DNA from: Duganella sp. Root336D2
GTDB taxonomy: Bacteria > Pseudomonadota > Gammaproteobacteria > Burkholderiales > Burkholderiaceae_D
Assembly: GCF_001425005.1 (NCBI RefSeq)
Contig: NZ_LMDB01000012.1
Coordinates: 839,407 to 903,406 of the forward strand
DNA length: 64,000 nt
Direction: 5' to 3'
The notes under the pieces are model-generated. The model had not been told where the DNA came from. It was given only the letters and a program-made list of their open reading frames with translations, and ran no database searches. Both the position numbers and the translations under genes were made by a program. Each line of letters begins with the position of its first letter. Position 1 is the first letter of the stretch. Below, in pieces: positions 9,089 to 18,672 of the stretch.

Positions 9089-9967
9089 ATGATTAAGGGT
9101 AGCATTGTAGCAATCGTAACCCCGATGCATGCCGACGGCACCCTGGATTATCCAGGCCTGAACGCGCTGATCGACTGGCATATCGCCGAAGGTACGGACG
9201 CCATCGTCATCGTCGGCACCACCGGCGAATCGGCCACTGTCAACGTGGCCGAGCACTGTGCACTGATCAAGGCGACGGTGGAACGCGTTGCCGGCCGCAT
9301 CCCGGTGATCGCCGGCTCCGGCGGCAATTCCACCGTGGAAGCCATTGAACTGACCCGCTTTGCCAAGAGCGCCGGCGCCGACGCCTCGCTGCAAGTGGTT
9401 CCCTACTACAACCGCCCAACCCAGGAAGGGATGTACCAGCACTTCAAGGCGATCGCCGAAGCGGTGGACATGCCGGTCATCCTGTACAACGTGCCGGGCC
9501 GCACGGTTGCCGACATGAGCAACGACACCATCCTGCGCCTGGCCCAGATCAAGAACATCATCGGTGTCAAGGACGCGACCGGCAATATCGCCCGCGGCTA
9601 CGACCTGCTGCGCCGCGCGCCTTCCGATTTCGCCGTGTACTCCGGCGACGATCCGACTGCCATCGCGCTGATGATGGCCGGCGGCAAGGGCAATATCTCG
9701 GTGACGGCCAATGTGGCGCCGCGCCAGATGCACGAAATGTGCGAAGCCGCGATGGCTGGCGATGTTGCCAAGGCAACTGCCATCAACAACCAACTGCTCC
9801 CGCTGCACCAGCACCTGTTCATTGAACCGAACCCGGTGCCGGTCAAGTGGGCGCTGGCGGAAATGGGCAAGATGCCGAAAGGTATCCGCTTGCCGCTGGT
9901 TCCGCTGGCAGAGCAGTATCACGAGACCGTCCGCGCAGCCCTGCGTGAATCCGGTGTGCTGAACTAA
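9089..9967 (+). CDS. dapA: 4-hydroxy-tetrahydrodipicolinate synthase
   Basis: 292 residues when started at [12 protein letters not shown] (ATG at 9089), exactly the usual DapA length. Active-site residues are in the canonical places: Thr44-Thr45 (GTTGES), Tyr133 (ILYNVPGRT) and Schiff-base Lys161 (GVKDATG). It condenses pyruvate with aspartate semialdehyde, the first committed step to diaminopimelate and lysine. bamC follows 13 bases downstream, as in Burkholderiales generally. Confidence 0.97.
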   Translation: MIKGSIVAIVTPMHADGTLDYPGLNALIDWHIAEGTDAIVIVGTTGESATVNVAEHCALIKATVERVAGRIPVIAGSGGNSTVEAIELTRFAKSAGADASLQVVPYYNRPTQEGMYQHFKAIAEAVDMPVILYNVPGRTVADMSNDTILRLAQIKNIIGVKDATGNIARGYDLLRRAPSDFAVYSGDDPTAIALMMAGGKGNISVTANVAPRQMHEMCEAAMAGDVAKATAINNQLLPLHQHLFIEPNPVPVKWALAEMGKMPKGIRLPLVPLAEQYHETVRAALRESGVLN

Positions 9968-9980
9968 TCTTCTTTTTCAC

Positions 9981-11138
9981 ATGACTATTCGCAAGATCGT
10001 TTCCCAGACCCCGCAGCGCGGGATCGTCGTTGGCGCCCTGATGCTGAGCCTGACCGGTTGCGGCATGGTGCAGTCCGTAGTGGGCGAGACCAAGGTGGAT
10101 TACAAATCGGCCAAGAAGGCCAGCACGCTGGACGTGCCGCCGGACCTGACCCAGCTGTCGAAGGACAACCGCTACTCGCTGCCAAGCAATGACCGCGGCG
10201 TGGCGACCGCCTCCGGCTACCAGGCGGCCCGCGGCACCACCCCGGGTGCGGCGCCCGCCAGCAGCAATGAAGTGGCGAGCACCGGCAATAGCGCAGTGCG
10301 CGTCGAGCGCTCCGGCAACCAGCGCTGGCTGGTGGTGCAGCAGACCCCGGAAAACCTGTGGCCGCAGCTGAAGTCCTTCTGGGAAGAATCGGGCTTCACC
10401 CTGGCGGTGGATGATGCCACGGCCGGCGTGATGGAAACCGAATGGAATGAAAACCGCGCCAAGATCCCGCAGGACTTCATCCGCAATACGATCGGCAAGG
10501 TGTTCGACGGCCTGTACTCAAGCGGCGAGCGTGACAAGTACCGTACCCGCCTGGAGCGCAATCCAGCCGGCGGTACCGAGGTCTACATCAGCCACCGCGG
10601 CACCAAGGAAGTGGTGACCGGCACGCAGAACGAGTCGACCATGTGGACCAACCGCAATAGCGACCCGAACCTGGAAGCGATCTTCCTGGCCAAGCTGATG
10701 ACCAAGCTTGGCGGCACCACCGATGAGGCGACGGCGCGCACTTCGGTCGACAATGCAGCGGTGCAGGCCCAGCACGCCACCATGGTGGGCGAGGGTGCCG
10801 ATGCCTACATCAAGACCGATGAAGGCTTCGAGCGCACCTGGCGCCGCGTCGGCCTGGCACTGGACCGTGCCGGCTTCACCGTGGAAGACCGTGACCGCGT
10901 GCAGGGCGTGTACTTCGTGCGCTTCGTGAACGATGCGACCGATACCCGTGGCTGGTTCAGCAAGCTGTTCAGTTTCGGCGCTTCGGATAAAGAGAAGGAA
11001 GCACAGCGCTACCGCATCTCGGTCCGTTCCGATTCGGTTAATACCACCCAGGTTTCGGTGTGGAATAACCAGAATAAGCCGGAAACGTCTCCAGTTGGCC
11101 AAAAGATCCTGACCCTGCTGCAAGAGCAGTTGAAATAA
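9981..11138 (+). CDS. bamC: Outer-membrane assembly lipoprotein BamC
   Basis: 385 residues. The signal peptide ends in a lipobox LTGC with Cys27, followed by the unstructured segment that contacts BamD (DYKSAKKASTLDVPPDL) and two helix-grip domains (~105-215 and ~270-385). It is a non-essential partner of the BamABD machine that inserts beta-barrel proteins. The dapA-bamC arrangement is classical. Transcription ends at the hairpin just downstream. Confidence 0.93.
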   Translation: MTIRKIVSQTPQRGIVVGALMLSLTGCGMVQSVVGETKVDYKSAKKASTLDVPPDLTQLSKDNRYSLPSNDRGVATASGYQAARGTTPGAAPASSNEVASTGNSAVRVERSGNQRWLVVQQTPENLWPQLKSFWEESGFTLAVDDATAGVMETEWNENRAKIPQDFIRNTIGKVFDGLYSSGERDKYRTRLERNPAGGTEVYISHRGTKEVVTGTQNESTMWTNRNSDPNLEAIFLAKLMTKLGGTTDEATARTSVDNAAVQAQHATMVGEGADAYIKTDEGFERTWRRVGLALDRAGFTVEDRDRVQGVYFVRFVNDATDTRGWFSKLFSFGASDKEKEAQRYRISVRSDSVNTTQVSVWNNQNKPETSPVGQKILTLLQEQLK

Positions 11139-11157
11139 GGGGCAGTCTTCAAATAAG

Positions 11158-11186
11158 AAAAGCCGGCGCAAGCCGGCTTTTTTATT
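11158..11186 (+). terminator. Intrinsic terminator after bamC
   Basis: A 10-bp stem (11158-11167 with 11172-11181) closes a gcaa tetraloop and runs into a T-tract (11178-11183). It lies 19 bases after the bamC stop codon. Confidence 0.9.
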
Positions 11187-11201
11187 GCTTGCAATTCGGG
11201 G

Positions 11202-11523
11202 TGAAAAATGGGGACGTACCCCATTTAAATGATCAGTAGCGGTAGCGCAGACGGGTCAGACCCTTGGGTCTGACCCCGATTTACCGGGTTTGCTTTAAAA
11301 ATCGGAAGAGATGCCAAACCGGCAAAAAACGCTGAGTGCAGGATTGCCTCGGTCGGACTCGTCTCTCCCTATTGAGTTTCCATTGCCGGGAGAAAATCCA
11401 AACCCGATAAACCAGGGTCCGACCCAAGGGTCAGACCCGCCTATTCCTCTGACGTCGGCAATTGTTGGGATTTCCGGTGATTCGCGATGAACAAATTTAA
11501 ATGGGGTACGTCCCCATTTTTCA
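11202..11523. repeat. 322-bp nested inverted-repeat element (MITE/BIME-like)
   Basis: Outer arms 11202-11230 and 11495-11523 are perfect 29-bp inverted repeats containing the smaller palindrome ggggacgtacccc. Inside lie two further paired hairpins, 11253-11276 (gggtcagaccc-tt-gggtctgaccc) and 11415-11438 (gggtccgaccc-aa-gggtcagaccc). Nested inside those is a near-match pair ttaccgggtttg/caaacccgataa (around 11281-11292 and 11399-11410). The whole stretch is thus a near-symmetrical long palindrome with no gene of its own, placed between two terminators. No flanking target duplication was obvious. Confidence 0.75.
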
Positions 11524-11526
11524 GGC

Positions 11527-11554
11527 AAAAAAAAACCAGCCCGAAGGCTGGTTT
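11527..11554 (-). terminator. Intrinsic terminator of the Ala-rich lipoprotein gene
   Basis: Read on the minus strand, a 9-bp stem (11533-11541 with 11546-11554) with a ttcg-type loop is followed by a run of nine T. It lies 17 bases after the stop of the lipoprotein gene and abuts the nested palindromic element. Confidence 0.9.
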
Positions 11555-11571
11555 CTTTTCCCTGCGGGGAA

Positions 11572-11844
11572 TTACTTAGCAGCAGCGGAAGCAGCCGAAG
11601 CAGCAGCCGAAGCAGCCGAAGCAGCTGCGGAAGCAGCAGCAGCAGCGTCGGTAGCAGCGGAAGCGGCAGCAGCAGCAGCGTCAGCGGCTGGAGCAGCAGC
11701 TGGAGCAGCTGCGTCAACTGCTGGAGCAGCTGCTGGAGCAGCTGCTTCTGGGGTAGCTACTGGAGCAGCAGGAGCTTCTTCTTTTTTGGAGCAAGCAGCC
11801 AGAGCAACAGCCAGCAGGGAGGCGATCAGCAGGGATTTTTTCAT
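11572..11844 (-). CDS. Small alanine-rich lipoprotein
   Basis: 90 residues. The signal peptide MKKSLLIASLLAVALAAC gives a lipobox with Cys18. The mature part is KKEEAP followed by ~65 residues that are almost entirely Ala with Pro, Asp and Ser. A clear ribosome site (aaggaaaac) precedes the ATG and a terminator follows, so it is a real, separately transcribed gene. Such low-complexity lipoproteins may span or decorate the periplasm; no function is known to me. The codon repeats (gca/gct/gcc with agc) make length variation plausible. Confidence 0.8.
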   Translation of the reverse strand: MKKSLLIASLLAVALAACSKKEEAPAAPVATPEAAAPAAAPAVDAAAPAAAPAADAAAAAASAATDAAAAASAAASAASAAASAASAAAK

Positions 11845-12131
11845 TTGTTTTCCTTAAATAACAACAAAAATTAAACAATGTTGCGATGAATAATTACCGG
11901 TAATTATCGCTCGTACGGCGTTTCGTCGGCCCTTCCAACCTTCAGAAAAAGGTCGACCAGACACGGAAACACACCGGATATTATAGCGTTTTCTGCTGCG
12001 TCGCAATAGCAATTCAAGCGGTTTACACAACTATTTTGCGAAAACGCAATATTTTTTTCCCGCGTCGAACTGCTTGCAACTGCAGCGATTACCGTCTTAC
12101 CTCGAACCGCAGCATTTTACATTTTTCCGGC

Positions 12132-12602
12132 TCACAATCCAGTCGTTCCTGGTCTCAGGCCCGGCTGTGTTTCAGCCCAGATAGCTTCATAACGCTCCAA
12201 ACTGGTTTGGGTTGACGTTGGAGCATCAAAATCTGCTTCCCCACGGAAATGATCGGAATGGAAGCGACGCACGATGTGGATGCCGTCGGCAACCAGGAAG
12301 GAGTCGGTCAGGGTGTTGATGCTGCGGCTGGTCAGGCGGCACTCGACCTGGTGGCCGAAGTCCTCCAGCAGCTTGAGGAAGCGCGGCTCATTGCGCTCCA
12401 GGTGGGCATTGCTGTGGGCGACCAGCTGGATGCGCCCTTTGTGCTGCAGGAACTGGCGCAGCAGGGCATCCGTCCTGGAGTGTCCCAGCTGCCACCAGGC
12501 GTAGTCCGGGTCGAACATCTGCAGTGTCAGGCGGGCTTGGGAGATGCAGTCCAAGAGCAGGGCCTGGAATTCGGTACGGCTGTCAAAAAGCTGCTTCTCC
12601 AT
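12132..12602 (-). CDS. Conserved protein resembling phospholipase-D-fold proteins
   Basis: 156 residues, cytoplasmic, no signal peptide. It contains a hydrophobic core strand (TLQMFDPDYAWW), IQLVAHSNAHLERNEPRFL and DSFLVADGIHIVRRFHSDHFRGE, which recall the PLD-like fold. The full HxKxxxxD catalytic motif is not evident, so it is probably non-catalytic. It lies 11 bases after roxA with its own ribosome site (ggagat), so is probably cotranscribed with it. The family assignment is tentative. Confidence 0.6.
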   Translation of the reverse strand: MEKQLFDSRTEFQALLLDCISQARLTLQMFDPDYAWWQLGHSRTDALLRQFLQHKGRIQLVAHSNAHLERNEPRFLKLLEDFGHQVECRLTSRSINTLTDSFLVADGIHIVRRFHSDHFRGEADFDAPTSTQTSLERYEAIWAETQPGLRPGTTGL

Positions 12603-12613
12603 ACTATCTCCGA

Positions 12614-13741
12614 TTATTTGTTCAGTTCCAGCCAGCCGTCCGCATACCAGGCGAAGAGGGCTTCCAATACGTCTTCGGACGCACCTGCCACCGTCGCGCC
12701 ATTCAGGCCGCGGGTGTTGGCCAGGGTTTCCAGCGTCGCCTTATCAGCCTTGTTCATGGCGAAGGATTCGCCATTGATGAAGACATTCTTGCCGCGATAC
12801 AGCATTTGCGTCTTGCGCGAGAGGGAAACCCCATTTTTCTCTGCCGATTGCTGGAATTTGCCGGCAGTTAGCGGTTTTTCCAGCGGCTGGAAGAAGACAT
12901 TATGCTTTGGCTCGGACAGGTATTCACCGAGGAAAATCGCGAAATCGTCTTCAGTAAAGCTGACCTTATTCAGTTCGTCGGCCAATTTACCCAGCATGGC
13001 TTTGGGAATTTCAGCCGGCTTACTGGTCGGCTCCAGTTCGGGATCGGCATAACGGCCGGGCAGGTCGATCGAATCGGCCATGAATTGCAGGAAGGCCTCG
13101 CCCAGTTCCTGGTAAGACGGCGAGCGGAAACCGATCGAATAAGTCTGGCAATCGCCGATTGCTTCGCCGTCGTGGGCGTAATGCGGCGGCAGGTAGAGCA
13201 TGTCGCCCGGCTCCAGCACGAATTCCTCGGTGGCCTTGAATTTCTTCAGGATCTTCAGCGGCAGGCCTTCGATCAGGGTCAGGTCCTTTTGCGCGCCGAT
13301 TTTCCAGCGGCGCTGGCCTTCGGCCTGCAGCAGGAACACGTCATAGGAGTCGAAGTGCGGGCCGACGCCGCCGCCATCGGTGGCAAAGCTCACCATCAGG
13401 TCGTCCCGGCGCGCATCGGGCAGGAAGCGGAACTGGCGCAACAGCGCATCGGCATTGTCGTCCTGCAGGTTGACGCCTTGTACCAGCATGGTCCACTCGC
13501 GCTGCTTGCGCGCAGGCAGTTCTTTGAGCGGGCCGTGCTGCATGTCCCAGCTGCCTTCCGTGGTCTTGGTGACCAGGCGGCTTTCGACGTAGTCCTTGGT
13601 GGCCAGTTCGGCCAGCTTGTCGAAAGGCAGCAGCGGCTTGAAGCCGGGGATGGCCTGGCGGATCAGCAGCGGCTTCTTGTGCCAGTAATCGCGCAGGAAT
13701 TGTTCGGGCGTGATATCGCCCAGGAGAGTGAGTTTTTTCAT
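12614..13741 (-). CDS. roxA: JmjC/cupin ribosomal protein L16 arginine hydroxylase
   Basis: 375 residues. The N-terminus (FLRDYWHKKPLLIRQA) and cupin core match the YcfD/RoxA family. The Fe(II)-binding triad is visible: His and Asp in VGPHFDSYDVF and a second His in YLPPHYAHDGE. The C-terminal winged-helix part is present. Family members are 2-oxoglutarate oxygenases that hydroxylate an arginine of ribosomal protein L16. First gene of a two-gene minus operon, divergent from slyD. Confidence 0.88.
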   Translation of the reverse strand: MKKLTLLGDITPEQFLRDYWHKKPLLIRQAIPGFKPLLPFDKLAELATKDYVESRLVTKTTEGSWDMQHGPLKELPARKQREWTMLVQGVNLQDDNADALLRQFRFLPDARRDDLMVSFATDGGGVGPHFDSYDVFLLQAEGQRRWKIGAQKDLTLIEGLPLKILKKFKATEEFVLEPGDMLYLPPHYAHDGEAIGDCQTYSIGFRSPSYQELGEAFLQFMADSIDLPGRYADPELEPTSKPAEIPKAMLGKLADELNKVSFTEDDFAIFLGEYLSEPKHNVFFQPLEKPLTAGKFQQSAEKNGVSLSRKTQMLYRGKNVFINGESFAMNKADKATLETLANTRGLNGATVAGASEDVLEALFAWYADGWLELNK

Positions 13742-13798
13742 GGCGCGATTATAGCAAGCGGTATAATCCCCTCCAGCTTAGAAAAGAAAGGAAGCTCA

Positions 13799-14359
13799 AT
13801 GAAGATCGCCAAGAATACCGTTGTGACGGTGGAGTACAAACTGTCCGACGCACAGAACAATCTGATCGAAGACGGTCGCCAGCCTATGGTCTACCTGCAC
13901 GGTGGCTACGAGAACACCCTGCCAAAAATCGAAGAAGAACTGGACGGCAAGGAAAACGGCTACGCCACCACGCTCCAGATTGAACCGGAAGACGCCTTTG
14001 GCGATTACGACCCGAACCTGCTGAAAGTGGAAGAACGTGCGCGCCTGCCGGAGCCGCTGGAAATCGGCATGCAGTTCGAAGGCCTGCCTGAAGGCGGCGA
14101 AGACGACGACGCGATGATTTTCACCGTGACCGAAATCGCCGAAGACAAAGTGGTCCTGGACGGCAACCATCCGCTGGCCGGCATGGCCTTGCGCTTCGAA
14201 CTGAAAGTGGTCGACGTGCGCGCCGCCACCGAAGAAGAAATCGCCCATGAGCACGTGCATGGCCCGCATGGCCATCACCACCACGACGGCGATGAGGAAG
14301 GTGACGATGGCGAGGAAGGCGAGGAAGGCGATCACTTCCGCACCCACCCGATCCACTAA
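13799..14359 (+). CDS. slyD: FKBP-type peptidyl-prolyl isomerase SlyD
   Basis: 186 residues starting at MKIAKNTVVTVEYKL, preceded by aaaggaag; the same frame stays open far upstream only as antisense to roxA. FKBP catalytic domain with the chaperone IF insert (LEIGMQFEGLPEGG), then an acidic, histidine-rich tail (HEHVHGPHGHHHH near residue 150) that in SlyD binds nickel and other metals. A tataat hexamer lies at 13762-13767 in the divergent gap with roxA, but I see no convincing -35 element. Confidence 0.93.
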   Translation: MKIAKNTVVTVEYKLSDAQNNLIEDGRQPMVYLHGGYENTLPKIEEELDGKENGYATTLQIEPEDAFGDYDPNLLKVEERARLPEPLEIGMQFEGLPEGGEDDDAMIFTVTEIAEDKVVLDGNHPLAGMALRFELKVVDVRAATEEEIAHEHVHGPHGHHHHDGDEEGDDGEEGEEGDHFRTHPIH

Positions 14360-14365
14360 GATCCC

Positions 14366-14390
14366 AAGCCCCGCACTGCGGGGCTTTTTT
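14366..14390 (+). terminator. Intrinsic terminator after slyD
   Basis: A 9-bp GC-rich stem (14366-14374 with 14378-14386), loop act, followed by a run of six T. It sits between slyD and the convergent gene at 14394. Confidence 0.9.
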
Positions 14391-14393
14391 ATA

Positions 14394-15344
14394 TCACTCG
14401 CTGCCCAGGACGAAGAGCGAGGCGCTGCCTGGTATCACGCGCAGCGCAGTCCATTCGGCGCCCAGCGCCAGGTGGCCGACGTTCTTGTTCCATTCAATGA
14501 CGGGAGCGGCCTTGCCCTGCTTGCGGTTATCCACCAGCAGCAACTGCCCCGGGTATTTGTCGGCCTGCGAGCGCACGATGCGCCGGATCTCGGTAAAACC
14601 GTCGCGTTTTTGCGCCAGGCGGGCAAAGAATCCTTGCTCCACATGGGCGCCGATGTCGCCATCCATCACCAGCACGATGCCGGCGATGTTCTTGCGCTTG
14701 GCGTGCAGGAAGGCGCGGTGCAGCCAGCCGCGGTTGGCCACCATGCGATCTTCATATTCGCTGTTGCGGCCAGCTTCGGTCAGGTAGTGGTTGTTCCTGG
14801 CCGGCACGTTGAGCGTGACGAACAGGACGTTCTCGTATTCCCAGTAGGTGTTCTCGGCGTAGTCGCGGAACTTGGCGATGCCTGACTGGCGGTTCAGCGG
14901 CAGCTTGACCTTGCCCAGCGTATCCGGCGCAAGGAAGAACAGTTCGCGAATGCGGTTGAGGCGTTCGATGGCGTTCGATTTGCCGTTGGAGTTGCGGCAT
15001 TCGGTCCAGTCGCCGCCGGCCGGCAGCAGCACCAGCGGGCGTTCGGCGCTGTTCATCAGGTCGCGCCGTTCCTGGTACAGGCTGTCCGTGCATGGCTCGC
15101 TCGGCGACTTGATGCCGTTGGCGATAAGGAAGGCCGGTTCGTTGCGGCTCGCTTCCGCCAGCATGCGGCGGAATTCGGCATCGCCTTCACCTTTGGGGAA
15201 GTTGTGGCCGAGCAGGGCAAAACTGAATTCGCCCTTGCGCGGCACGGCCTTGTCGCTGCGAGCCAGGGCGGGCGGCGCGGCGAGCATGGCGCCGGCCAGC
15301 GTGGCCGCCATGGCCAGCGCGCCGAAGGCGAGCCGCCGTTTCAT
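14394..15344 (-). CDS. Exported metallophosphoesterase-like protein with degenerate active site
   Basis: 316 residues with a signal peptide (first ~29 residues, ending LARS). The layout recalls calcineurin-like phosphoesterases of a secreted proteobacterial group: a first strand FALLGHNF, the segment [14 protein letters not shown], then [13 protein letters not shown] and [13 protein letters not shown]. In those proteins I would expect GD-N and PGDNEWTDC metal-binding residues; here they read ANGIK and AGGDWTEC, so several ligands appear lost. The start overlaps the mutS stop by 4 bases (ATGA), implying coupled translation. Confidence 0.6.
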   Translation of the reverse strand: MKRRLAFGALAMAATLAGAMLAAPPALARSDKAVPRKGEFSFALLGHNFPKGEGDAEFRRMLAEASRNEPAFLIANGIKSPSEPCTDSLYQERRDLMNSAERPLVLLPAGGDWTECRNSNGKSNAIERLNRIRELFFLAPDTLGKVKLPLNRQSGIAKFRDYAENTYWEYENVLFVTLNVPARNNHYLTEAGRNSEYEDRMVANRGWLHRAFLHAKRKNIAGIVLVMDGDIGAHVEQGFFARLAQKRDGFTEIRRIVRSQADKYPGQLLLVDNRKQGKAAPVIEWNKNVGHLALGAEWTALRVIPGSASLFVLGSE

Positions 15345-18016
15345 GCCTGCGCCAGGCGTTTGAGCTGGTACAGCCGGTCCAGCGCTTCGCGCGGAGTCAT
15401 CGCGTCCGGATCGATATCGCCCAGTGCCGCCAGCAGCTCCTCGGCGCGCGGATCGGCGACCGGGGCGGCCGATGGCGCCTCGTCGTCATTGGCGTCGGCC
15501 ACCGGCGCTGCGAACAGGTCCAATTGCGGCGTTGCGTCCAGCGCCTGCGCTTCCAGGCGCGCCAGGTGCTTGCGGGCTGCCTTGATCACCGGCTGCGGAA
15601 CGCCTGCCAGCTGCGCCACCTGCAAGCCGTAGCTTTGCGAGGCCGGGCCATTCTGCACCGCGTGCAGGAAGACGATGGAATCCTTGTGCTCCACCGCAGA
15701 CAGGTGCACGTTGGCGGCAGTTGGATGCGCTTCCGGCAACTGGGTCAGTTCGAAGTAGTGCGTAGCGAACAGCGTGAAGCTGCGGCTGGTTTCGATCAGG
15801 TGGCGGGCAATCGCCCACGCCAGCGCCAGGCCGTCGAAGGTCGAGGTGCCGCGCCCGATTTCATCCATCAGCACCAGCGAATGCTCGGTGGCGCCGTTCA
15901 GGATGGTGGCAGCCTCCGTCATCTCCACCATGAAGGTGGAACGGCCGCCGGCCAGGTCGTCGGTGGCGCCGATACGGGTGAATACGCGGTCGATCGGGCC
16001 AATGGTGGCGCTGGCGGCCGGTACGTAGCTGCCCACATAGGCCAGCAGGGTGATCAGGGCTACCTGGCGCATGAAGGTCGATTTACCGCCCATGTTCGGG
16101 CCGGTGATCAGCAGCAGGCGGCGCTCGGCCATGAATTTGCAGTCGTTGGCGATGAAGCGCTCGATCTGGTTTTCCACCACCGGATGGCGGCCCTCCACGA
16201 TATTGATGCAGGGCTCGGCCACCAGGTCCGGCGCGCACCAGTTGTTGCGCAGCGCGTGTTCGGCCAGCGAGCACAGGGTGTCCACTTGCGCCAGGGCCTG
16301 CGCGATGGCTTGCAGCGGGCCGATGAAAGGCGCCAGTGCGGCCAGCAGCTCGTCGTACAGCATCTTCTCGCGCGCCAGGGCGCGGTCCTGGGCCGACAGG
16401 GCCTTGTCTTCGAAGGCCTTCAGCTCCGGCGTGATGTAGCGTTCGCAGTTCTTCAGCGTCTGGCGGCGGCGATAGTCTTCCGGCACCTTGTCGGCCTGGC
16501 CGTTGGTGACTTCGATGTAGAAGCCGTGCACGCGGTTGTATTCCACGCGCAGGTTGGCGATGCCGGTGCGTTCGCGTTCGCGGGTCTCCAGGTCGACCAG
16601 GAACTGGCCGGCGTTTTCGGACAGGCCGCGCAGTTCATCCAGTTCCGCATCGTAGCCGCGGGCGATCACGCCGCCGTCGCGCACCATGGTGGCCGGTTCC
16701 GGCATGATGGCGCGCACCAGCAGGCCGACGCATTCCTGCGGCTCGTTCAGGCCGAAGTGCAGCTTGGCCAGCAGGCCTTGCGCATTGTCGTGGCTGAGGG
16801 CGCGCTGCATGGCGTGCTGCAGCTTGGGCAGTTGCTGCAGGCCGTCGCGCAGGGCCGACAGGTCGCGCGGGCGGGCCGACAGCAGCGCCACGCGGGTGGT
16901 GATGCGTTCGATGTCGGGCACTTGCGCCAGGTGGTAGGCCAGCGAGCCGGTAGTGTCGTGCTGCATCAGCGCGGCGATGGCATCGTGGCGGGAACGGGCC
17001 ACCGACTGGTCGCGCTTGGCGTGGTGCAGCCAGTGGCGCAGCAGGCGCGAACCCATGGCGGTGCGGCAGTGGTCCAGCAGCGAGAACAGGGTAGGGGATT
17101 CCTGGCCGCGGATGGTTTCCGTCAGTTCCAGGTTGCGGCGCGTGGCGGCGTCCAGGCCGATGTATTCGTTTTCCGCTTCGCAGGACAGGCTCTTGACGTG
17201 CTGCAGGCCGCGGCCCTGGGTCGATTGCGCATAACGCAGCAGGGCACCGGCCGCGCCGAACGCCGCGCCCAGGCCTTCGGCGCCGAAGCCGGTCAGGGTG
17301 GCGACAGCCAACTGGTCCAGCAGCGCCTTGTGTCCGTGCACCACGTCGAAGTGCCAGGCCGGCACGTTGTTGACGTGGCAGAAGGTGACTTCGTCGAACA
17401 TGTCGGCATCATCGCCGCGCAGGATTTCAGCCGGCGCAATGCGTTCCAATTCCTGCCCCAGGCGCGTGTTGACGCTGCGCTGGTCGCCGGAGAATTCCAT
17501 CAGGCGCAGCGCGCCGGACGCCAGCGACAGCCAGGCCAGGCCGCAGGTGACCACCTTGCGGTTGCTGATCATGGTCATGGCCAGCAGCGGGCGCTCCGAT
17601 TTTTCCGGCAGCAGGTCCGAATCGGTCAGGGTGCCCGGAGTGACCACGCGCACCACCTTGCGCTCGACCGGCCCCTTGGCCAGCGCCGGGTCGCCGATCT
17701 GCTCCGCAATCGCACACGACTCGCCGACCTTGACCAGCTTGGCCAGGTAGCCATCCAGCGAATGGAAAGGCACGCCCGCCATCTTGATCGGCACGCCGTT
17801 CTGGCTGCCGCGCGCCGTCAGCGTAATGCCCAGCACGCGCGACGCCTTTTCGGCATCGTCGAAGAACAGTTCGTAAAAGTCGCCCATGCGGTAGAACACC
17901 AGCATGTTCGGGTAGTCGGCCTTGATGCGTAAATATTGCTGCATCATCGGCGTGACCTTTTCGGCCGGGCTGTTCTTGACGGCGTCGGGATTGATTTCGG
18001 AGGGGAGGGTGGTCAT
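15341..18016 (-). CDS. mutS: DNA mismatch repair protein MutS
   Basis: 891 residues from the ATG at 18016 ([11 protein letters not shown]); an in-frame ATG 17 codons upstream is possible but less like the family. Mismatch-binding domain I has the F-x-E motif (MGDFYELF). The ATPase has Walker [10 protein letters not shown] near residue 640 and the Walker [13 protein letters not shown] region. It recognises mispairs and recruits MutL. The last 4 bases overlap the downstream exported protein gene. Confidence 0.97.
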   Translation of the reverse strand: MTTLPSEINPDAVKNSPAEKVTPMMQQYLRIKADYPNMLVFYRMGDFYELFFDDAEKASRVLGITLTARGSQNGVPIKMAGVPFHSLDGYLAKLVKVGESCAIAEQIGDPALAKGPVERKVVRVVTPGTLTDSDLLPEKSERPLLAMTMISNRKVVTCGLAWLSLASGALRLMEFSGDQRSVNTRLGQELERIAPAEILRGDDADMFDEVTFCHVNNVPAWHFDVVHGHKALLDQLAVATLTGFGAEGLGAAFGAAGALLRYAQSTQGRGLQHVKSLSCEAENEYIGLDAATRRNLELTETIRGQESPTLFSLLDHCRTAMGSRLLRHWLHHAKRDQSVARSRHDAIAALMQHDTTGSLAYHLAQVPDIERITTRVALLSARPRDLSALRDGLQQLPKLQHAMQRALSHDNAQGLLAKLHFGLNEPQECVGLLVRAIMPEPATMVRDGGVIARGYDAELDELRGLSENAGQFLVDLETRERERTGIANLRVEYNRVHGFYIEVTNGQADKVPEDYRRRQTLKNCERYITPELKAFEDKALSAQDRALAREKMLYDELLAALAPFIGPLQAIAQALAQVDTLCSLAEHALRNNWCAPDLVAEPCINIVEGRHPVVENQIERFIANDCKFMAERRLLLITGPNMGGKSTFMRQVALITLLAYVGSYVPAASATIGPIDRVFTRIGATDDLAGGRSTFMVEMTEAATILNGATEHSLVLMDEIGRGTSTFDGLALAWAIARHLIETSRSFTLFATHYFELTQLPEAHPTAANVHLSAVEHKDSIVFLHAVQNGPASQSYGLQVAQLAGVPQPVIKAARKHLARLEAQALDATPQLDLFAAPVADANDDEAPSAAPVADPRAEELLAALGDIDPDAMTPREALDRLYQLKRLAQA

Positions 18017-18231
18017 TTTTCGGAATTTCGGTCGGGACGCCGCGCCGCGCGCGGTAAAACGTTGCATTTTACCCCACGTGGCTGGCGGGCGACAGTCACC
18101 TCTATACCTAGATAGACCGCTCTAATGATGCTTCGTAGCAACGAATTGTGCGAGACTTCTTTCCCAAATGCAGTTAAACTTCCGTCAAATTATTTTTCGG
18201 CAAGACTAATATTGCTGGTAAAGGAACCCTT

Positions 18232-18672
18232 GTGAATCAAATACTCAAGCCTCGCAGCAGCGGTTTTACCCTGATTGAAGTCATGGTCACGGTCGCTATC
18301 GTTGCGATCCTGGCGGCAGTGGCATTGCCAATGTATAAAGACTACATCATCCGTGGCCACATTCCCCAGGCGACCAACGGCCTGTCGGACATGCGCATCA
18401 AACTGGAGCAGTTCTTCCAGGATAACCGCACTTACGCCGGTGCCTGCGCAGCCGGCGCCCCAGCTGCGCCGCCTACCAATCCCGATTTCACCTTCACCTG
18501 CAACGTAGCCGCCAACGGCATGAGCTACGGCTTGAAGGCCGAAGGAATCGGCACCATGACCGGCTTTACCTATGAGTTGAACGAGGCGAATGTCAAAAAG
18601 ACATTTGCCTCGCCAAGCGGCTGGGGTACCTCGAACACCTGCTGGGTGATTGGCAAGGGCGGGCGCTGCTGA
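18232..18672 (+). CDS. pilE: Type IV pilin-like protein (PilE family minor pilin)
   Basis: 146 residues from a GTG start with ribosome site aaggaa. Short leader ending in Gly, then FTLIEVMVTVAIVAILAAVALP, the prepilin peptidase site and N-terminal assembly helix. The globular part has four cysteines (two near 80-95, two near the C-terminus: NTCW and GRC), giving the usual disulfide D-region. First gene of the minor pilin operon; the next start overlaps its stop by one base (TGATG). It is probably a minor rather than the major pilin. Confidence 0.85.
   Translation: MNQILKPRSSGFTLIEVMVTVAIVAILAAVALPMYKDYIIRGHIPQATNGLSDMRIKLEQFFQDNRTYAGACAAGAPAAPPTNPDFTFTCNVAANGMSYGLKAEGIGTMTGFTYELNEANVKKTFASPSGWGTSNTCWVIGKGGRC

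Noticed and set aside
11580..11760. Repeated gcagc/gaagcagc units as a possible CRISPR or tandem repeat array
   Set aside because: They are codons of the Ala-rich lipoprotein, with a lipobox and ribosome site in frame; no spacers are present.
12034..12060. Small hairpin followed by T-run (ttgcg-aaaa-cgcaa)
   Set aside because: Points away from the nearest genes and has a weak 5-bp stem; no plus-strand gene upstream would need it.
13762..13767. tataat as a slyD promoter
   Set aside because: A perfect -10 hexamer but no acceptable -35 at 16-18 bases, so not listed as a separate feature.
15524..17932. Open frame of 802 codons on the plus strand
   Set aside because: Lies entirely antisense to mutS; its translation is rich in Gln, Arg and His with no domain, the normal shadow of a GC-rich gene.
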